Part shown: one piece after another, positions 27,276-36,660 of the stretch | Layout of the letters: each line of letters opens with the position of its first letter | Position numbering within the stretch: position 1 is the first letter of the stretch | NCBI GenBank assembly: GCA_017860635.1 | Contig: JAGDMK010000002.1 | Coordinates: forward strand, 1-51,502 | Reading direction: 5' to 3' | Length of the DNA stretch: 51,502 nt | Origin: Bacteroidota bacterium | GTDB lineage: Bacteria > Bacteroidota > Ignavibacteria > UBA10030 > UBA6906 | The notes under the pieces: generated by a model | Database searches by the model: none | What the model was told of the DNA's origin: nothing | What the model saw: only the letters and a program-made list of their open reading frames with translations | Position numbers and translations under genes: made by a program

Positions 27276-28631
27276 ATGGAGCAGCAACCGGTCACACACA
27301 GAGAACGTGTGCGCTTTCGGTCAGGCGCATTCCTCATCCTCACGCAGCTTCTCTTCCTGCTGTACTCCCTGAAGTATCTTCTCCAGCCTCGCCGGTATCC
27401 ACTCTTTGCCATGCATTCCAGGAACGGGGGCGTCTTGCACTGGCTCAAAGCAGGCAACGTGCTCGGGCTGACGCGCCAGGCTGTCTTTCGTGGGAAAGCG
27501 TTCTCAGCACCTCTTGTCCCGGCTTTCCCGTCTGCAGCGTTCGACCGGATGGTTGCGAACGGAGGAATGAACGTCCTGGCTGCCGGAACAGAGTGGAAGC
27601 GGCAGATTGACCTGGCGATTCTCGCCGTGACTCGACGATGCCCCCTGTCATGCGAACACTGCTATGAGCGGTACAACACCGGAGGAACGGAGACCGTCTC
27701 TTTTGATCAGTGGAAGAGAACAATAGCTGCGCTTCAGCGGATAGGGACAAGCGTGATTGTTCTCTCAGGCGGCGAGCCGATGGTGCGTTTTGAAGATGTC
27801 CTCGAACTGCTGTCATCGGCCGACAAGAGCGCCTCGGACTTTCACATGCACACGTCCGGAATGGGTGTTACGCGCAAGCGCGCCAGACTCCTGCGGGAAG
27901 CCGGCCTCACAGCGGCGGCGGTGGGGCTGGATGATGTCGTTGAGGCACGGCACGACCGTTTGCGCGGACGACCGGGTTCATATCGCCAGGCACTGCAGGC
28001 AGTTGACTGGTTCCGAGAGGAGGGTATTCTCCCGTATCTCAACATGTGCCTGACGCGAACGCTCATCCGGTCGGGAGATCTGTGGCGTTATCTCGAGCTT
28101 GCGAAAAAGGCGAATGTCGCCTTCATCCAGATGCTTGAACCCCGTCCATGTGGTGGTTTTCTCGGAAACGCAGCTGATGTCCTGCTGACAGAAGACGATA
28201 GAGCCGCGGTCATGCGGTTCTTTGAGGCAACGCGGGATCGGCGGCAGTATCGGAACACTCCCATTGTATACTACGTCGCATACACGGAACATCCCCGGCA
28301 GATGGGATGTATGATGGGGGGATTGTCTCATTTCGCCATTGACGGCCAGGGGAACGTGACTCCTTGCGTGTTTCTTCCCGTCGGGTTCGGGAATATCCTG
28401 AGTGAGGAGTTCGAGACCATCTACAACCGCATGCGCAAAGCCATACCGCACCCCGTCCGCGCCACCTGCCCTTCACTTCTGCTCGGACGAACACTCATGA
28501 AGGAAGCTGTGCGGGGAACTGCCATGCCGGTGCCACATGAGATCATCAGGGAAGAATTCGAGTCGATTGTTCATTCTGCTGACCAGACATCCGGTGCACT
28601 TCAGAAAGAGTCCTCGGGAGAACCGTCATGA
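27276..28631 (+). CDS. Membrane-anchored radical SAM enzyme with SPASM-like C-terminus
   Basis: 451 residues from ATG 27276 (weak AAGAG upstream; GTG 27168 is an in-frame alternative). A hydrophobic helix at about residues 17-36 suggests an N-terminal membrane anchor, unusual for this superfamily. The [4Fe-4S]-SAM motif is C122-x3-C126-x2-C129, followed by 'VLSGGEPMVRFEDV'. Late cysteines occur in 'GCMMGG', 'GNVTPCVFLP' and 'ATCPSLL', a SPASM/twitch-like arrangement. The substrate is unknown. The stop overlaps the next gene's start (ATGA), tying it to a large lipoprotein. The 276-bp gap before it (27000-27275) holds no convincing gene; one 35-codon frame (27021-27128) lacks a ribosome site. 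Confidence 0.8.
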   Translation: MEQQPVTHRERVRFRSGAFLILTQLLFLLYSLKYLLQPRRYPLFAMHSRNGGVLHWLKAGNVLGLTRQAVFRGKAFSAPLVPAFPSAAFDRMVANGGMNVLAAGTEWKRQIDLAILAVTRRCPLSCEHCYERYNTGGTETVSFDQWKRTIAALQRIGTSVIVLSGGEPMVRFEDVLELLSSADKSASDFHMHTSGMGVTRKRARLLREAGLTAAAVGLDDVVEARHDRLRGRPGSYRQALQAVDWFREEGILPYLNMCLTRTLIRSGDLWRYLELAKKANVAFIQMLEPRPCGGFLGNAADVLLTEDDRAAVMRFFEATRDRRQYRNTPIVYYVAYTEHPRQMGCMMGGLSHFAIDGQGNVTPCVFLPVGFGNILSEEFETIYNRMRKAIPHPVRATCPSLLLGRTLMKEAVRGTAMPVPHEIIREEFESIVHSADQTSGALQKESSGEPS

Positions 28632-30538
28632 AACTCCAGATCAGTGTGGCAGCCGCCATTTGTGCCGGCGTGGCTCTGATGGAAGGATGTGCTCAATACT
28701 CTGAACAGAAAGCGTTCAAAGAGGAACTCCCCCTAACAACAGAGCGCATCACGGCGGTCGTGACACGTACGGGCACGGAAATTGAATTTGACGAGCGGGG
28801 CGGCTCGTATCAGCAGGAGTTCACGCTGAGTGGGACGACGGTCGACCAACAGCACGTCACATATCGCTCATCCGAGGTGAAGGAATTCCGTGCGGAAAGC
28901 CCGCGGTTTCTACCTCCTGGCGAGATCTCATCCTACACCAAAGCAGCCGAGGTGCTGATGGAGGGCGGTCGGCTCGTTATCTTTGCACCACCCGGCGGAT
29001 CGATTGGGAAGGAGTTCATAACCGGGATTGATCAGAGGAAGAATCCGCTCTCCGTCCGGCGGAACCTGTGCGTTGGAGTCCGGCTGGAATCACCTCCTGC
29101 ACTGGACCTGCGTGTGGGAGTGTTTACGCTGCCAGTAGCCGAAGTTGTTTTGCGCAATGTCAATACGCTTGTGCGGTTCGATACTGCAGGGGTCACACAA
29201 ACGCCGTTACGGGATATCGTGGCAGGAATGACTCCGCTTTCAACCCAGGTGGCCGTGCCTGTGGATAGCATTCTGTACGTGAAGGTGAAGCGGTGGGACG
29301 GGATCAAGACACTTGCCGTCTCGATCGGAGTGGTTGCCGCAGCGGCGGCGCTTGTGGTGGGAATCATTGCCGCTACAAAACAATCCTGTCCCTTTCTGTA
29401 CTCTCATGATGGAGACCACTACGTGTTTGATGCCGAGCCACTCGGTGGCGCAACGACGGCTGGACTAGCGAGAACAGATCTATCACGAATGGAACACATC
29501 AAACCGGTAGACGGTGCGTATAGAGCATTGCTCCGCAACGAAGTCAATGAAACACAGTACGTGGACAAACTCCAGTTGATGTATTGCGACCATGACTCAT
29601 CGTTCACTCTGATTGCCGACGGTGAGGATTACGTGGTGCCCATCCGGTCTTCCGTTGCGCCGACGGCTGCTCGCGACGAGACAGGAGCGGATCTTCTGCC
29701 GTTCTTCCACTCCCGGGATGGCATCGCCTGGGAAACGCACATGTTTTCGTATGAGGGTGATCCAGAGGATTCCACGCGTCACACGTTGCGGTTTACGTTC
29801 CCCAAACCATCCGGTGCATCACGGGCGACCGTGATTCTTCATGGAGGAACAACACTCTGGGGTTCCACGATGATTCGTGTGATGTATGAATTGCGGGGAA
29901 GCGATGTGGACCACTGGTATGAAGATGCCGACCGTCACGGACCGTTGTTCTTCAGAACCATGCGCTGGCTTGAACTGGAAGGTCTGTATACAATGCCGCT
30001 GTACGCCCGCAGAGGGGATGCGTGGATCGAGCGCGGGACAGTCTCCGGGGGAGGGCCGCTCATTCATGAAACCCAGACAGTGTCATTTCCCCTGGGGCGC
30101 TTCACCGGAGATTCACTCGAGCTGTGTCTCCGCCCGCCCAAGGGATTCTGGTCCTTCGACCATATAGCGATTTCATATGATGCCATCGCGCGGATGCCAC
30201 TCCGGCCCCTGACGATGACACAGGCAGTTGACCAGGTTGGCCGCGATGTATCAGCGTTGCTGGAAGAGGAAGATCACCGGTATTACGAGATGCCGACACA
30301 GCGCGACGAAGCCTCCATTGCCTGGGCTTCTCCGCCCGTGTCGCAGGGGAAACAGCGGACGCTTTTTGCCCGGACGTCGGGGTATTATGTGCTCCACCTG
30401 TCAAAAGAGGGACCGGGAGAGCTTGAAGCACTGAGCAATTTTCTGAGAACCCCGGGAGAAATCACCCGGTACTCGGCGCAGCAGTATCAGGTCTGGCGCT
30501 CTGCTCTCCGGGCCCGGTTACAACACGTGCTTGACTGA
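28628..30538 (+). CDS. Large lipoprotein of unknown function coupled to radical SAM gene
   Basis: 636 residues. The N-terminal signal ends in a lipobox-like 'ALMEGC', so a lipidated Cys near residue 21 is likely. The first 240 residues are beta-rich. A hydrophobic glycine/alanine segment ('TLAVSIGVVAAAAALVVGI', about residues 222-245) is followed at once by 'SCPFLYSHDGDHYVFDAEPLGG'-type sequence (key residues C-P-F, D-G, Y-x-F, E-P-x-G-G) and 'NEVNETQYVDKLQL'. I recall similar motifs in uncharacterised proteins of other Gram-negative phyla, but no function. ATG 28628 overlaps the radical SAM stop by 4 bases, so the two are coupled. Coupling suggests the enzyme modifies, or works with, this protein. 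Confidence 0.65.
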   Translation: MKLQISVAAAICAGVALMEGCAQYSEQKAFKEELPLTTERITAVVTRTGTEIEFDERGGSYQQEFTLSGTTVDQQHVTYRSSEVKEFRAESPRFLPPGEISSYTKAAEVLMEGGRLVIFAPPGGSIGKEFITGIDQRKNPLSVRRNLCVGVRLESPPALDLRVGVFTLPVAEVVLRNVNTLVRFDTAGVTQTPLRDIVAGMTPLSTQVAVPVDSILYVKVKRWDGIKTLAVSIGVVAAAAALVVGIIAATKQSCPFLYSHDGDHYVFDAEPLGGATTAGLARTDLSRMEHIKPVDGAYRALLRNEVNETQYVDKLQLMYCDHDSSFTLIADGEDYVVPIRSSVAPTAARDETGADLLPFFHSRDGIAWETHMFSYEGDPEDSTRHTLRFTFPKPSGASRATVILHGGTTLWGSTMIRVMYELRGSDVDHWYEDADRHGPLFFRTMRWLELEGLYTMPLYARRGDAWIERGTVSGGGPLIHETQTVSFPLGRFTGDSLELCLRPPKGFWSFDHIAISYDAIARMPLRPLTMTQAVDQVGRDVSALLEEEDHRYYEMPTQRDEASIAWASPPVSQGKQRTLFARTSGYYVLHLSKEGPGELEALSNFLRTPGEITRYSAQQYQVWRSALRARLQHVLD

Positions 30539-30575
30539 TGTTTATAGGAATTCCGGATTTCGATCTGGAGGTTAC

Positions 30576-31865
30576 ATGAAAGAGTCCAGCGCTGTAACGG
30601 TGCTGTTCCTCCTCTTCGTCTGCATGGCCGTGCCACTGGAGGCTCAACAGCAGGAATACAGTCCCATCCGGCATTCGCTCTCCCCGGATTCCCGCACACC
30701 GGCCTTAGTGCCTGGAGTCCCGTATGATCTGCGGTACAATGCGGTGAACGTGCAGACCCATGATGGTGTCAGCCGCACGGGCTTCTACAGTGGTCTCGTG
30801 AACGATTCCGTGATGCTGGTCAGCGGGGGGGAAGATGTTGTCATCGCATTTCGCGATGTCAAATCCTTTACGATCGACACAAAGCAGGATGGTGCATCAT
30901 CGGGGCTCTTCGGTGCTCTGGCTGGAGTCTATCTCGTGGCTGCATTGAGCGGCGAGGGTAGTGGACCAGCAGGTTATGCGAAAGACCCATTCGAGTTTGC
31001 TCCCGGGAGCATCGTGATGGCATTGCCGGGGTATGCGCTGTTCGGTCTGTTCACGTTCGCAGGTAGCCAGGAGTTCGACTTCTCGGGGAATCCGGATCGC
31101 GATGCGGCAGAATTGTCTGCGCTCAAGGAGTTCCTTCAGGGAGGACCAGGGCGGACAAAGCTTCATTTCGTCATGCACGGAGGATGGGTCTCTACGAGAA
31201 ATGCCTCGAAACCATCCGGGCTCTACTCCTCGATACCAATATACAACCCTGCAGTGCTGCCGGCGGAAGTACATGACTACAAAGGGCTGACTTCGACAAA
31301 TCTTCTGAGAAGATTTCAAATCACGTATAACATACGCCGATGGCTGGAGTTGGGCCTGGCATATGTGAGTGTGTCAGAGCCACCCACCTCTGGATTTGCT
31401 AGGACCAGCCTCACGGATTCGGTGGCCACATTTTCAGGTCACAGCGAATCGTTCAAGGGTAAGGCATTCCTTCTTGTCGGTGTCGCGGAGCCACTGCAGG
31501 ACATGCTTCCGCACATCGTCAGCATCAAAGCAGGCGCGGGTGTCGGCATCGGCACTATCGACGGGCAATTTGAAAGGCCTCTGAGTACTGTAGTGCATGT
31601 CAGGCAGATCTCGTACGGACACACGTACGAGTACTGGCGCCAGCAATCATATGTGTCGGTACCGCAGGTTTTTTCCGGAATGCGCCTTGCGCTCTCACTG
31701 TTTGGCTCGGCAGATCTCCGGCTCGCTCAAGCGGTCTCGGTTGGTTTTTTTGCTGACTACACGATGCTGGCCGGGCAAGGACTGCCTGAGGTTCCGGAAT
31801 GGAATCTTGGCTCCCGGCCGCTTGGCAACGTTTGCCTCGGCCTGGTGCTGGGATGGCATCTCTGA
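30576..31865 (+). CDS. Putative outer-membrane protein with LSm/SH3-like N-terminal motif
   Basis: 429 residues from ATG 30576, supported by CTGGAGG five bases upstream. The signal peptide ends 'AVPLEAQ'. Residues about 45-100 form a small beta motif ('VQTHDGVSRTGFYSGLVNDSVMLV', 'VVIAFRDVKSFTI' in two parts) like LSm/SH3-type barrels seen in other secreted proteins. A Gly/Ala-rich hydrophobic stretch follows, then from about residue 200 a pattern of alternating strands ('RWLELGLAYVSVSE', 'VSIKAGAGVGIGTI', ending 'VCLGLVLGWHL') suggesting an outer-membrane barrel. The gap to the lipoprotein gene is 37 bp, so it is probably in the same operon. Function unknown. Confidence 0.6.
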   Translation: MKESSAVTVLFLLFVCMAVPLEAQQQEYSPIRHSLSPDSRTPALVPGVPYDLRYNAVNVQTHDGVSRTGFYSGLVNDSVMLVSGGEDVVIAFRDVKSFTIDTKQDGASSGLFGALAGVYLVAALSGEGSGPAGYAKDPFEFAPGSIVMALPGYALFGLFTFAGSQEFDFSGNPDRDAAELSALKEFLQGGPGRTKLHFVMHGGWVSTRNASKPSGLYSSIPIYNPAVLPAEVHDYKGLTSTNLLRRFQITYNIRRWLELGLAYVSVSEPPTSGFARTSLTDSVATFSGHSESFKGKAFLLVGVAEPLQDMLPHIVSIKAGAGVGIGTIDGQFERPLSTVVHVRQISYGHTYEYWRQQSYVSVPQVFSGMRLALSLFGSADLRLAQAVSVGFFADYTMLAGQGLPEVPEWNLGSRPLGNVCLGLVLGWHL

Positions 31866-32049
31866 CGTCGCCGTCTCGTGCCGTTGAGATTCACGTGCTG
31901 CTCACCTATGTCTGCTCGGACACAACCCACACGGCGGGTCTGCCGTCAGCAATGACTTACGATGCCTGATATCTGTGCGCTGAATCACATGATGCCCCGC
32001 GTAAGAGCTTGCCAGCATTAGGTTTCTCACTAACGGCATCCAGACTCGA

Positions 32050-32078
32050 TTGCATGTCTTAGTAATTAGCCATACACT
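32050..32078 (+). promoter_or_regulatory. Possible sigma70-type promoter for the FG-GAP gene
   Basis: TTGCAT (32050-32055) and TACACT (32073-32078) are separated by 17 bases in an AT-richer part of the 266-bp gap (31866-32131). The -10 match is only 4 of 6. The rest of the gap shows no gene or clear terminator. Confidence 0.3.
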
Positions 32079-32131
32079 AAAAGAGAGATGCACCATATCT
32101 ATGTCAAACGGATAAAATGAGGTCATCGTGT

Positions 32132-34045
32132 ATGAACCGTCCTCGAACTAATCTCATTCCGTTCCTGGTCATTCTCTTCGTTCCGATGCTGCTTCTCCCT
32201 GCGCCAGGCGTCTCCGGTGATCACAGAAAAACCCGGAATGTGCTTCTGGACAGCATAGCCTGGATTCCCCAGAATCTTCCGATCCCCGGCGTCGTTGCGG
32301 GGAATGCCGTGTGGTTCGACTACAACAACGATGGCCGTCTCGACATCCTCATGGCAGGGATGAGTGAACTCGGCCCTGTTTCCGGAATCTACCGGAACGA
32401 TGGCCAGGGTTTTTCGAATCTCCAGGCAGGCATTTGCCCGCTGGTCTCAGAGCACGGGCTTTCCTGGGCAGATATTGACAATGATGGGGATGTGGACTTC
32501 GCCATTGAAGGGACAACCGACACACTCAATACACAGCCGTTATCGAAGGTGTATACGAACAACGGCGGGGACTTCGTTGATATGAATGCCCGCATTATGG
32601 GCCTCAACGGAGGCTCCGTGACCTGGGTCGATTCTGACAATGATGGCCACCTTGACCTCCTCATCTCGGGTTCACCGGATCGGGGGAACTCGTTCTACAC
32701 AAAACTGTATCGTGTCATTAACGGCCAGTTCTACGAAGTCCCTTCGAACCTCCCGGGTGTATGGGGAAGTTCCATTGCGTGGGCTGACTACGACCACGAC
32801 GGCTACATGGATGTCTTCATCACCGGGTACGGATATGGAGTCCAGACACGCCTGTATCACAACGCAATGTCCCGCGGTGTCATCGGTTTCGATGAGGTGT
32901 ACAGTCCTCTCCGTGGAGGAGGGACATTCCGCGCGGTAAACTCGGGAGGTGTGATCTGGTTTGATTTCGACAATGATGGCTTTGTCGATCTTCTTGTGAC
33001 CGGTTCAGGCAGTGGCGGCGTTCCTGTGGCTGCGTTGTACCGCAACAATCAGGATGGATCATTTACAGAAATCCAGACAACGTTGAAGCCAGTCCACGTC
33101 AGCGCTGCTGCTGCCGGCGATTATGACAACGATGGGTACATGGATATCGCCATCTCCGGCGGGGAGCATTTTTACACCGGTACGAATATGACCACGAAGA
33201 TCTACCACAACAATGGGGATAGCACGTTTACCGATACGGGGGCAAAACTCGTCGGAACCTGGTTCGGGTCACTCGACTGGGGGGATTATGACGGGGACGG
33301 GCGGCTGGATCTCCTTGTCACCGGCGCTACTGCTGAGAGAACGCACCCAACATACGGTACTGATCTCAAACCGGTGACGATGCTGTACAAGAATGTTGCC
33401 GTCGTGGCGGGGAACTCCTCTCCCGCCACTCCGCAGGGACTTGCCACAAAGATCAATGCGCAACAGGCAACGCTCAGTTGGAAGGCCTCGACGGATGACG
33501 AGACCGATCAGAAGGCAATCACCTACAACGTCATGGTCGGAACGGCGCCTGGGAAGTTCGACGTCGTATCACCCCTTTCCGACCCGCAATCCGGTTACCG
33601 GAGAATGCCCAAATCTGGAAGCCAGGGAGCACGTACCGAGGCAATACTGAGGACTCTCTCGCCAGGGACGTACTATTGGAGAGTGCAGGCTGTTGACAAC
33701 CAGTTTGCCGGTTCTCCATTTTCCGAAGAGGGGACGTTCACTGTTACATCCACGTCGGCGGATCCGGATCCATTGGCCCCCCGAGCCTACGCGTTGCGAC
33801 AGAACTACCCCAATCCGTTCAATCCGGCAACAACCATCGCGTATGAATTGCCGCACGCATCACACGTGAGCGTGACCGTCTACGATATGCTTGGACAGCA
33901 GGTGTCAGTGGTTGTGGACGGCACGATGGAGGCAGGAGTGCACGAGGTCAGGTTTGATGCTTCCGGCCTCTCGAGCGGATTGTACCACTACAGGTTGAGT
34001 GCGGGGAGCTTCGTCCAGACCAGAAGCATGGTCTTGGTCCGGTAG
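32132..34045 (+). CDS. Secreted FG-GAP/VCBS-repeat protein with FN3 and T9SS domains
   Basis: 637 residues from ATG 32132, preferred over ATG 32117 because GAGG sits nine bases before it. After the signal peptide ('FLVILFVPMLLLPAPGVSG') come seven FG-GAP/VCBS-type repeats recognisable by D-x-[DN]-x-DG-x-x-D loops (for example DYNNDGRLDIL, DIDNDGDVDFAI, DYDGDGRLDLLV). These loops bind calcium and build an integrin-like propeller. A fibronectin-III-like domain at about residues 435-540 and a T9SS tail (YPNPFNPATTIAYELP ... RSMVLVR) complete it. Predicted to sit on the cell surface, with a role in adhesion or glycan/protein binding. A terminator lies about 110 bp downstream; monocistronic by appearance. 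Confidence 0.85.
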   Translation: MNRPRTNLIPFLVILFVPMLLLPAPGVSGDHRKTRNVLLDSIAWIPQNLPIPGVVAGNAVWFDYNNDGRLDILMAGMSELGPVSGIYRNDGQGFSNLQAGICPLVSEHGLSWADIDNDGDVDFAIEGTTDTLNTQPLSKVYTNNGGDFVDMNARIMGLNGGSVTWVDSDNDGHLDLLISGSPDRGNSFYTKLYRVINGQFYEVPSNLPGVWGSSIAWADYDHDGYMDVFITGYGYGVQTRLYHNAMSRGVIGFDEVYSPLRGGGTFRAVNSGGVIWFDFDNDGFVDLLVTGSGSGGVPVAALYRNNQDGSFTEIQTTLKPVHVSAAAAGDYDNDGYMDIAISGGEHFYTGTNMTTKIYHNNGDSTFTDTGAKLVGTWFGSLDWGDYDGDGRLDLLVTGATAERTHPTYGTDLKPVTMLYKNVAVVAGNSSPATPQGLATKINAQQATLSWKASTDDETDQKAITYNVMVGTAPGKFDVVSPLSDPQSGYRRMPKSGSQGARTEAILRTLSPGTYYWRVQAVDNQFAGSPFSEEGTFTVTSTSADPDPLAPRAYALRQNYPNPFNPATTIAYELPHASHVSVTVYDMLGQQVSVVVDGTMEAGVHEVRFDASGLSSGLYHYRLSAGSFVQTRSMVLVR

Positions 34046-34155
34046 CAGGGGCATGACCGGTCTGGTCCCGAAGGACCATGGACTTGGTGCGACTGGATCT
34101 GTCAGGACGGCTGCGGCCAGACTCCTCAATAGTCTGTGTCTTGAAGGATTTTGAA

Positions 34156-34186
34156 GGGTGACGATTCCAGGTCGTCCCCCTTTTTT
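34156..34186 (+). terminator. Rho-independent terminator
   Basis: A nine-position stem (GGGTGACGA with TCGTCCCCC, one mismatch) encloses a 7-base loop and is followed by six T residues (34181-34186). It lies 110 bp after the FG-GAP gene and before the tRNA-Gly promoter, so it ends that transcript. Confidence 0.75.
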
Positions 34187-34231
34187 GTGATTGCCATCAT
34201 TCTGTTCGTCTGCGCCGAACACTTGGAAGCG

Positions 34232-34260
34232 TTGCATTTCAGACGAGAACGCGGTATATT
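34232..34260 (+). promoter_or_regulatory. sigma70-type promoter of tRNA-Gly
   Basis: TTGCAT (34232-34237) and TATATT (34255-34260) with an ideal 17-base spacer. The first base of tRNA-Gly is 15 bases after the -10 box, giving a very short leader. Confidence 0.65.
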
Positions 34261-34274
34261 TGCATGTGAGTGCT

Positions 34275-34346
<72 letters not shown>

Positions 34347-34436
34347 CTGGTTGTTGTCATGGCTTCGAGCAGCACGATCACCCGGGTTCAACGCGGTGAA
34401 AACACTCGCCTCCAGATCATCCGGAGGCAGTTGTGT

Positions 34437-34757
34437 ATGACACACGCCTCTATTATATCTCACCTCTACGCAAACTTCTCCCACTACTGCAATCTCTGGA
34501 AGAAAGGACGGAACGAGACCGGTGAACTCGGTGCACTCGTCTTTCTGCCAGAACAGGGACTCGAGTGGGAATGGTGGGGCATGTCCGAAATTCAGGACTA
34601 TATCGTAGAGGGGGGACTCGACAGCCGGGAAATGCTGGAAGGATTGGATGAATCCGTCTCAGCTGCCGAGTTTCTGGTTCTCGTGATCGAATACGCCGAT
34701 GGACCGGGAAAACAGAAAGCACACTTCCATCGTATGTCCAAAGCGGGCATGAACTAA
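34437..34757 (+). CDS. Small hypothetical protein
   Basis: 106 residues from ATG 34437, chosen because GGAGG lies ten bases upstream; the frame is open to 34359 without a ribosome site. It is acidic and soluble ('EQGLEWEWWGMSEIQDYIV', 'DSREMLEGLDESVSAAEFLVLVIEY'), without signal peptide or membrane segment. I do not recognise a family. It may be read from the tRNA-Gly promoter, 90 bp upstream. Coding is supported by the ribosome site and plausible composition only. Confidence 0.5.
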   Translation: MTHASIISHLYANFSHYCNLWKKGRNETGELGALVFLPEQGLEWEWWGMSEIQDYIVEGGLDSREMLEGLDESVSAAEFLVLVIEYADGPGKQKAHFHRMSKAGMN

Positions 34758-34902
34758 CCCCGCTCCGGCTCGAGAAGTCAAGGCCCAGATCAGGGTCAGG
34801 GTTGCCGCCAGCTGCCCCAATAGAGCCAAACTGTTTAGCCCGGATTGGCCGGCTTTCTCAGGGCCAGCGGCCCCCCTGGATCCTCTCAGCCAACACAACA
34901 TC

Positions 34903-36459
34903 TCACTTCAGCGACAGCACGACCACCGAACCTGCCGGTATCTCCAGACGCACTCTTGACCCATCCACCTTCGCTCCTTTAAACTCCTGTGGCTTCACTT
35001 TCTCCGGGTCATCAAATGTATTGTGATCCTGGATCTTTGCGGATGTGAGGATCCGTCCCTTCACCGATGTAAAACGTGCTCCCCGGACGTCCACTTCGAT
35101 TTCACGGGGTGCATGGATGTCGATGTTCACAAGCGAGATGTGCACCGCGTCTGAACGATCGCGGGACGCCGAAACGGACAATGACGGAAGGGAGGTGCCA
35201 TCAAAGGTATACTCCGGACTGTTCACGCTCACCGGCAAAAGCACGGCGTCGTGGTGCGGGGTGTACATCTCCATGACGTGATACGTTGGCGTGGTGAGCA
35301 TCCGCGCCTCATCCGTCAGCACAACTGCCTGCAGGACGTTGACCGTCTGTGCCAGGTTGGCCATACGGACACGGTCGCAGCGGTTGTTGAAGATATTGAG
35401 TGTCAGGCCGGCGAGCACGGCATCGCGCATGGTGTTCTGCTGGAACAGGAAGCCGGGGTTTGTGCCGGGTTCAACGTCATACCATCCTCCCCACTCGTCC
35501 ACGACGAGCGCTATCTTCTTCTTGGGATCATACCGGTCCATGATTGTCGCATGTCCCTTGACGAGCTCCTCCATATGCCAGGCACGCGTCATGGTGTCGA
35601 AGTATTCTGCCTCCGAGAATCTGGTGGCAGATCCCTTCTTGCCCCAGTTTGCCGAATAGTGATGGAGCGCCACTCCTTCCAGCAAACCGTGAGGGATGTC
35701 GCGCATGAGCACTTCGGTCCAGTGATAGTCGCCACCCCCTGCGCCCGAGGCGATCCGGAATATCGGGCTCTTGCCCCACGTGGATGAGACAAACGTAGAA
35801 TAGAGGCGATAGATGTTCGCATAATATTCTGCTGTCATGTTCCCGCCGCATCCCCACGTCTCATTGCCGATTCCCCAGTAACGCACCTGCCACGGTTCCA
35901 TTCTGCCGTTCTGCTTTCGCTGGTTGGCCATCGGCCCCGTGCCGCCAAAGTTGACGTATTGCACCCAATCGGTCAGTTCCTGCACGGTCCCACTTCCCAC
36001 ATTGCCCGAGATGTACGGTTCTGCGCCGAGCTGTTCACATAAGTCCAGGAACTCGTGCGTTCCGAAGCTGTTGTCCTCTGTTACGCCGCCCCACCAGGTA
36101 TTGACGATCGCCGGGCGTTTCTCCCGCGGGCCGATGCCGTCTTTCCAGTGATACGTATCGGCAAAGCATCCGCCCGGCCACCGGAGGTTCGGGATGTGGA
36201 GCCGCTTCAATGCCTGAACGACATCGTTCCGGATGCCGCGTGTATGGGGGACCTGGCTGTTTGCCTCCCCCACGAAGAATCCGCCGTAGATACAGTGTCC
36301 GAGATGCTCGGAGAAGTGTCCGTAGATATGGCGGCTGATCGTATCTTTGCCGAGGTCGGCGTTGACCACGATTCTCGTCTGCGCCGAAGCGAGTGAAAAT
36401 GTGCCGAGGGCGCACAAGACAGCTACAAGCCGCCGGGCGACGTTCATGGATGGTTGCAT
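34903..36459 (-). CDS. Secreted alpha-L-arabinofuranosidase, GH51 family
   Basis: 518 residues on the minus strand with a signal peptide ending 'TFSLASAQ'. The GH51 pattern is clear: '[20 protein letters not shown]' near the start, '[20 protein letters not shown]', acid/base E200 in WGIGNETWG and nucleophile E322 in [10 protein letters not shown], then a C-terminal beta-sandwich. It releases arabinose from arabinan, arabinoxylan or arabinosylated glycoproteins. AGGAG lies about 5 bases before ATG. Most characterised GH51 enzymes are cytoplasmic, so a clear signal peptide is somewhat unusual. The neighbour on the other side is divergent (202-bp gap, possible shared control region); it faces the small hypothetical gene tail to tail. 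Confidence 0.9.
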   Translation of the reverse strand: MQPSMNVARRLVAVLCALGTFSLASAQTRIVVNADLGKDTISRHIYGHFSEHLGHCIYGGFFVGEANSQVPHTRGIRNDVVQALKRLHIPNLRWPGGCFADTYHWKDGIGPREKRPAIVNTWWGGVTEDNSFGTHEFLDLCEQLGAEPYISGNVGSGTVQELTDWVQYVNFGGTGPMANQRKQNGRMEPWQVRYWGIGNETWGCGGNMTAEYYANIYRLYSTFVSSTWGKSPIFRIASGAGGGDYHWTEVLMRDIPHGLLEGVALHHYSANWGKKGSATRFSEAEYFDTMTRAWHMEELVKGHATIMDRYDPKKKIALVVDEWGGWYDVEPGTNPGFLFQQNTMRDAVLAGLTLNIFNNRCDRVRMANLAQTVNVLQAVVLTDEARMLTTPTYHVMEMYTPHHDAVLLPVSVNSPEYTFDGTSLPSLSVSASRDRSDAVHISLVNIDIHAPREIEVDVRGARFTSVKGRILTSAKIQDHNTFDDPEKVKPQEFKGAKVDGSRVRLEIPAGSVVVLSLK

Positions 36460-36660
36460 GGAGGCTCCTGTTGTGGGTGCTTAAGCGGATGCCGCATGGG
36501 AAAGATAGCGTGCGGACGATCAAAGGACAAGTGCAATCTGGCCGGTGCTAATCGTCGGACCCCACTGTCTCCGGTCGCATCCCTGACGCGGACAGACGCC
36601 TTAGCGTTGCGAGTCCGGGTGATTAGGCGTTATTGTTGATCATCTTCCCGGAGTCCTCCT

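Noticed and set aside
26945-27457. A 170-codon minus-strand frame across the esterase-radical SAM gap
   Set aside because: It runs antisense into both neighbouring genes and has no recognisable domain or ribosome site.
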